From Trichomonas vaginalis G3 (taxonomy: Eukaryota > Parabasalia > Trichomonadida > Trichomonadidae), in the NCBI RefSeq assembly GCF_026262505.1, contig NC_067207.1, positions 7,656,082 through 7,720,081 of the forward strand: 64,000 nt of DNA. The letters are read 5' to 3'. The translations under genes and the position numbers were made by a program. Under the pieces are notes generated by a model. It saw nothing but the letters and a program-made list of their open reading frames with translations, had not been told where the DNA came from and searched no databases. Below are positions 61,498 to 64,000 of this stretch, piece by piece. Numbering within the stretch: the first letter of the stretch is position 1; every line of letters starts with the position of its first letter.

Positions 61498-62730
61498 TTA
61501 CTCATAAAAATTTTTCTTTGTATATACACCATTCTGTACGTCTAAAAGACTTTTGACATTTGCCAAGAATGTTCGTTTAGAAGCTGTCATATAACCATAT
61601 TCTTGACAATATTGTTTATACGAATCGTACAATGACCTTTCATCTAAACACTCAAAGTCAGTTTCATCTATGAACAGTTCATATACACTCTTGTTTGCTT
61701 CTAACAATGTTTGTCTCTCTTCGGTATGTGGAATTTGTCTTGGATTGAACTTTGAAATATCTAATGTCATAAAATATGAGAACAAGTGGTTGTAAAAGTC
61801 AGATGTCAAAGTTTCTGCTAAGTCGTCAAAATATTCTGTATCTTGCATATGAGCTTCTGACGTTCTGACAACTACATATCTTCTGTCAGAACTTTCTAAC
61901 TTCATCGGAACAGCATTGTTTGAAACCATAACGAAGTTTGCAACATTTTCACAAACTCTTTGGTCTTTATATTTTCTTTCAACAACTCCAACTTTGTCTG
62001 TTATAAGACTCTTCAAAGCATCTGAGTTCAAAACTTTTGTTGTATCTATACTTTGAAGTTCGTTACATACTATAAGTTTCATATTCTCTATTGAAGAGTT
62101 AAATTTACCGCAGATGTTTTCTAAGTTTGTCATATTAGGGTTCGAATAGCCCTCTAACAGTTTGCATAAGATATCTGTAAAGAATGTGTTCTTACCTGTT
62201 CCTTGTTTTCCAATTATAATGAGAGCAGTTTCATTTTTAGCACTTGGATGTTGTAAGATGTTTGCAAACCAACATAAGATATACTCATAGACTCTTTCGT
62301 TTCCATTGCATATAATTTCTTTGACATGGTCTAACCAAGCTTCTATAATATTTCTTTCCATTCTACTTGTTCGTATTTATATCCAGTGAAGATAGAATAG
62401 AAGTTTGGAGAAGGTGTATAGAACTTTATACCTCGAACTGAAAAATCTTCTAACTTTGACAATAAGATATCCCAAGCATCTAACATCTTCATGCCAACTT
62501 GTACAACTTTTATTTTCTTAAGTTTCTGTCTACATTCTTGTTCTGAAACTATTGTTGCTCTTGTTTGTTAAAGACAACATCCCATTCTTTCATAACATAA
62601 CATTCTGGGGCAGAGTCGACATAAATGACTAAACGTTCAAATTCTCGACTGCTTTGTTATAGTCTCGAAATGGACACATATTTCTGAATGTTTGGAAGTC
62701 ATAAAAATCTGAAACATCTATTCTGTACAT
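61498..62730 (-). pseudogene. D5-like primase-helicase (SF3 helicase), about one break
   Basis: The long open part (61498-62361) has the whole SF3 helicase core: Walker A GKQGTGKNTFF, Walker B LIVCNEL, motif C FVMVSNNAVP, and SSDRRYVVV. Before the core lies ICNGNERVYEYILCWFANILQHP, typical of D5/phage-plasmid primase-helicases. A C-terminal winged-helix-like end (LYDSYKQYCQEYGYMTASKRTFLANVK) follows. The 5' part from 62730 (MYRIDVSDF) is the piece fused to the membrane-protein gene in units 0-2. It unwinds DNA at replication forks. About one break. Confidence 0.85.
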
Positions 62731-63560
62731 TTTATAAAAATAAAAAAAATATTTTTTTTATTCTTGACTTGTTGTTCTTGAGCTATTTGTTGCATTTGTT
62801 GTTCTTGAGCTATTTGTTGTTGAAGTTGTTCTTGTAATACAATACTTTCACCAGTTGCATCTTCCAATTCGAAACTTTCTGCCGTCATTGACAAATACAT
62901 AGGACATAAAAGTTTTACAGGAACAAAGTTTGCGTCAACTAAGGTTAAGTTTATGTTTGCTAAAGTGTTTGAGTTTACTAAAGCTGAAAACTCTGCATTC
63001 GAATGAACAATAGGCAAACCAGCAGAGAATGTGTTATTTATACGCATAAGTATCTTTTGGTCATAGTAGTTTCTGTCGACATTCGAATAACACTTTGAAC
63101 CTAAGTTTGAAACAATATATAAAATAGGTGTACTTAAAGTCAATGGAACAGACAAACCTTGTATGACACCTTTTCCTGTTATAGGAAATTGTTGGTAGTA
63201 AAAACCAGATATAAGTTTTGTATTATAGCTCATATTGTTTATAGTAAACTCAGTCGGACATCCAAACATAATGAAACCTGCTCTAGTTGCAGCACATGTT
63301 ACACCCGTACTTAAAGTATTAAATAAGTCAACAAAACCTGTTGGTGGTATATCTGAGTAAGTATCTTCAAAGGAGTATTTTTTACCATTCACAACAATAA
63401 AATCTTCTGGTGTCAAAAGAGCAAAACAAGCTTTAGTCGTCATTGTGTTTAAGGTTAGTTTACAATATCGTCCTTGAGGACTTTGTAAGTTTGTTGTTAT
63501 AGAATTATATGACTCAGGGTTTTTAGTCGTAATAGTATAAACCATTATGTCTTCTGCCAT
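62718..63560 (-). CDS. Minor capsid (penton-like) candidate, element C
   Basis: 280 aa, open, few changes from the unit copies. The Gln-rich end is longer (two QQMQQIAQEQQ rounds) and the frame reads on past the usual end, overlapping the start of the primase-helicase region by 13 bases. Confidence 0.65.
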   Translation of the reverse strand: MAEDIMVYTITTKNPESYNSITTNLQSPQGRYCKLTLNTMTTKACFALLTPEDFIVVNGKKYSFEDTYSDIPPTGFVDLFNTLSTGVTCAATRAGFIMFGCPTEFTINNMSYNTKLISGFYYQQFPITGKGVIQGLSVPLTLSTPILYIVSNLGSKCYSNVDRNYYDQKILMRINNTFSAGLPIVHSNAEFSALVNSNTLANINLTLVDANFVPVKLLCPMYLSMTAESFELEDATGESIVLQEQLQQQIAQEQQMQQIAQEQQVKNKKNIFFIFIKCTE

Positions 63561-63564
63561 TTAC

Positions 63565-64000
63565 TTAGCAAATAAATTTTAATGAAATGTTGTGGTCGTC
63601 AAATATTTTTATACGTCTGGGAAACTATACTTTAAGTTCAACGTTTCACCTCCTTTCATAACGTATATCTTGTCAATGACATTATATGAAACACCACAGC
63701 AACTAACGTCGGGTTCTATTTCTTTGATGTTTATATCGTCTGCCTCTGTCAAAAGTTTCAATAGTTCTTTCAAAACTTCATGAGGTGCATGACATATGAG
63801 TTCACTTTTACAGGGTTGTGTTCGACCAAGTTTAACATTATACTAAAGCTTGACAAATCTTCTCCTGAGTTTGAAGTTTGTCTTTCAGTTGTTGGTAGTC
63901 GTTTCGAATATCTGCAACAGAACTTAAGTCTCTGCTAACTTCAGGATATGTTGGTTGTTCTTTTACAGGAACAATTGTTATACCATCTTCGTCTCGTATG
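63565..64000 (-). pseudogene. CCG-motif Polinton protein, element C, partial at the window edge
   Basis: Same gene as 19225-19806, on the minus strand, 4 bases before the minor capsid gene. The 5' part lies beyond the window. About two or three breaks in view. Confidence 0.7.

Larger units (their letters stand above)
46456..64000. mobile_element. Polinton element C, long, leaving the window on the right
   Basis: Begins with a terminal inverted repeat and carries methyltransferase, fibre, integrase, HNH nuclease, origin-like arrays, KilA-N genes, packaging ATPase, SF3 primase-helicase and minor capsid gene. Read from the right, the gene order (CCG gene, minor capsid, primase-helicase) continues the order seen in the array units. 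The missing right part is therefore probably the capsid and coiled-coil genes plus the second terminal repeat, giving a whole element of roughly 23-24 kb. Many genes are open; about eight to ten breaks in view. Confidence 0.75.

Noticed and set aside
63592-63783. 63-aa plus-strand frame
   Set aside because: Antisense shadow of the CCG-motif gene; the same shadow appears in units 1 and 2.
46456-64000. Protein-primed DNA polymerase B and adenovirus-like protease in element C
   Set aside because: Looked for polymerase motifs (YGDTDS type) and a His/Cys protease pattern in the open frames; none was convincing.

Overview
The window looks like Trichomonas vaginalis (or a very close trichomonad) genomic DNA. 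It is AT-rich, with gene-dense Polinton/Maverick elements whose proteins match that lineage's style. It also holds a Tvmar1-like mariner with TA target duplications and one duplicated intron-less host gene. No bacterial operons, tRNA or rRNA genes were seen. Most of the 64 kb is Polinton sequence in several partial copies, treated here as fossils. Some copies are badly broken and others keep long open frames.

Layout. (1) 1-6253: right part of a divergent Polinton (element A). It has a fibre-like gene, a minor-capsid-like gene, a CCG-motif gene, a packaging ATPase, small virion-type genes and a stand-alone domain also found at the end of an HNH nuclease. (2) 6254-43481: a tandem array of chimeric units. 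Each full unit has a Polinton end (coiled-coil/NLS protein, major capsid candidate, a divergent small gene pair, minor capsid candidate). This is fused at one exact site, inside the primase-helicase gene, to the 3' part of a host-type repeat-bearing membrane protein gene. Two of the units are followed by a convergent WDR11-like host gene. Unit 0 (6254-13341) is truncated inside a mariner. Unit 1 (13635-26926) carries the complete mariner. Unit 2 (27021-41234) has the empty mariner site and an expanded 345-bp repeat array. Unit 3 (41329-43481) is only the start of the next copy. (3) 43482-46455: fragment of another Polinton (repeat-motif protein, small genes, KilA-N/Bro-type gene). (4) 46456-64000: a long, better preserved Polinton (element C) that leaves the window on the right. 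It has a terminal inverted repeat, Dam-like methyltransferase, pVI-like peptide, phage-type fibre, retroviral-type integrase, HNH nuclease, a gene between two inverted arrays of GATC-centred palindromes, KilA-N genes, packaging ATPase, SF3 primase-helicase and minor capsid gene.

How it fits together. Element C has morphogenesis genes (ATPase, capsid candidates, fibre, amphipathic membrane peptide) together with integration (integrase) and replication genes (SF3 primase-helicase). No protein-primed DNA polymerase B is visible in its 17.5 kb. The palindrome arrays around 55085-55999 look like an origin or control region, and every copy keeps a central GATC. The tandem array records a readable history: Polinton insertion next to WDR11, fusion to a membrane-protein gene, unit duplication, mariner insertion, and a last copy made after the mariner landed.
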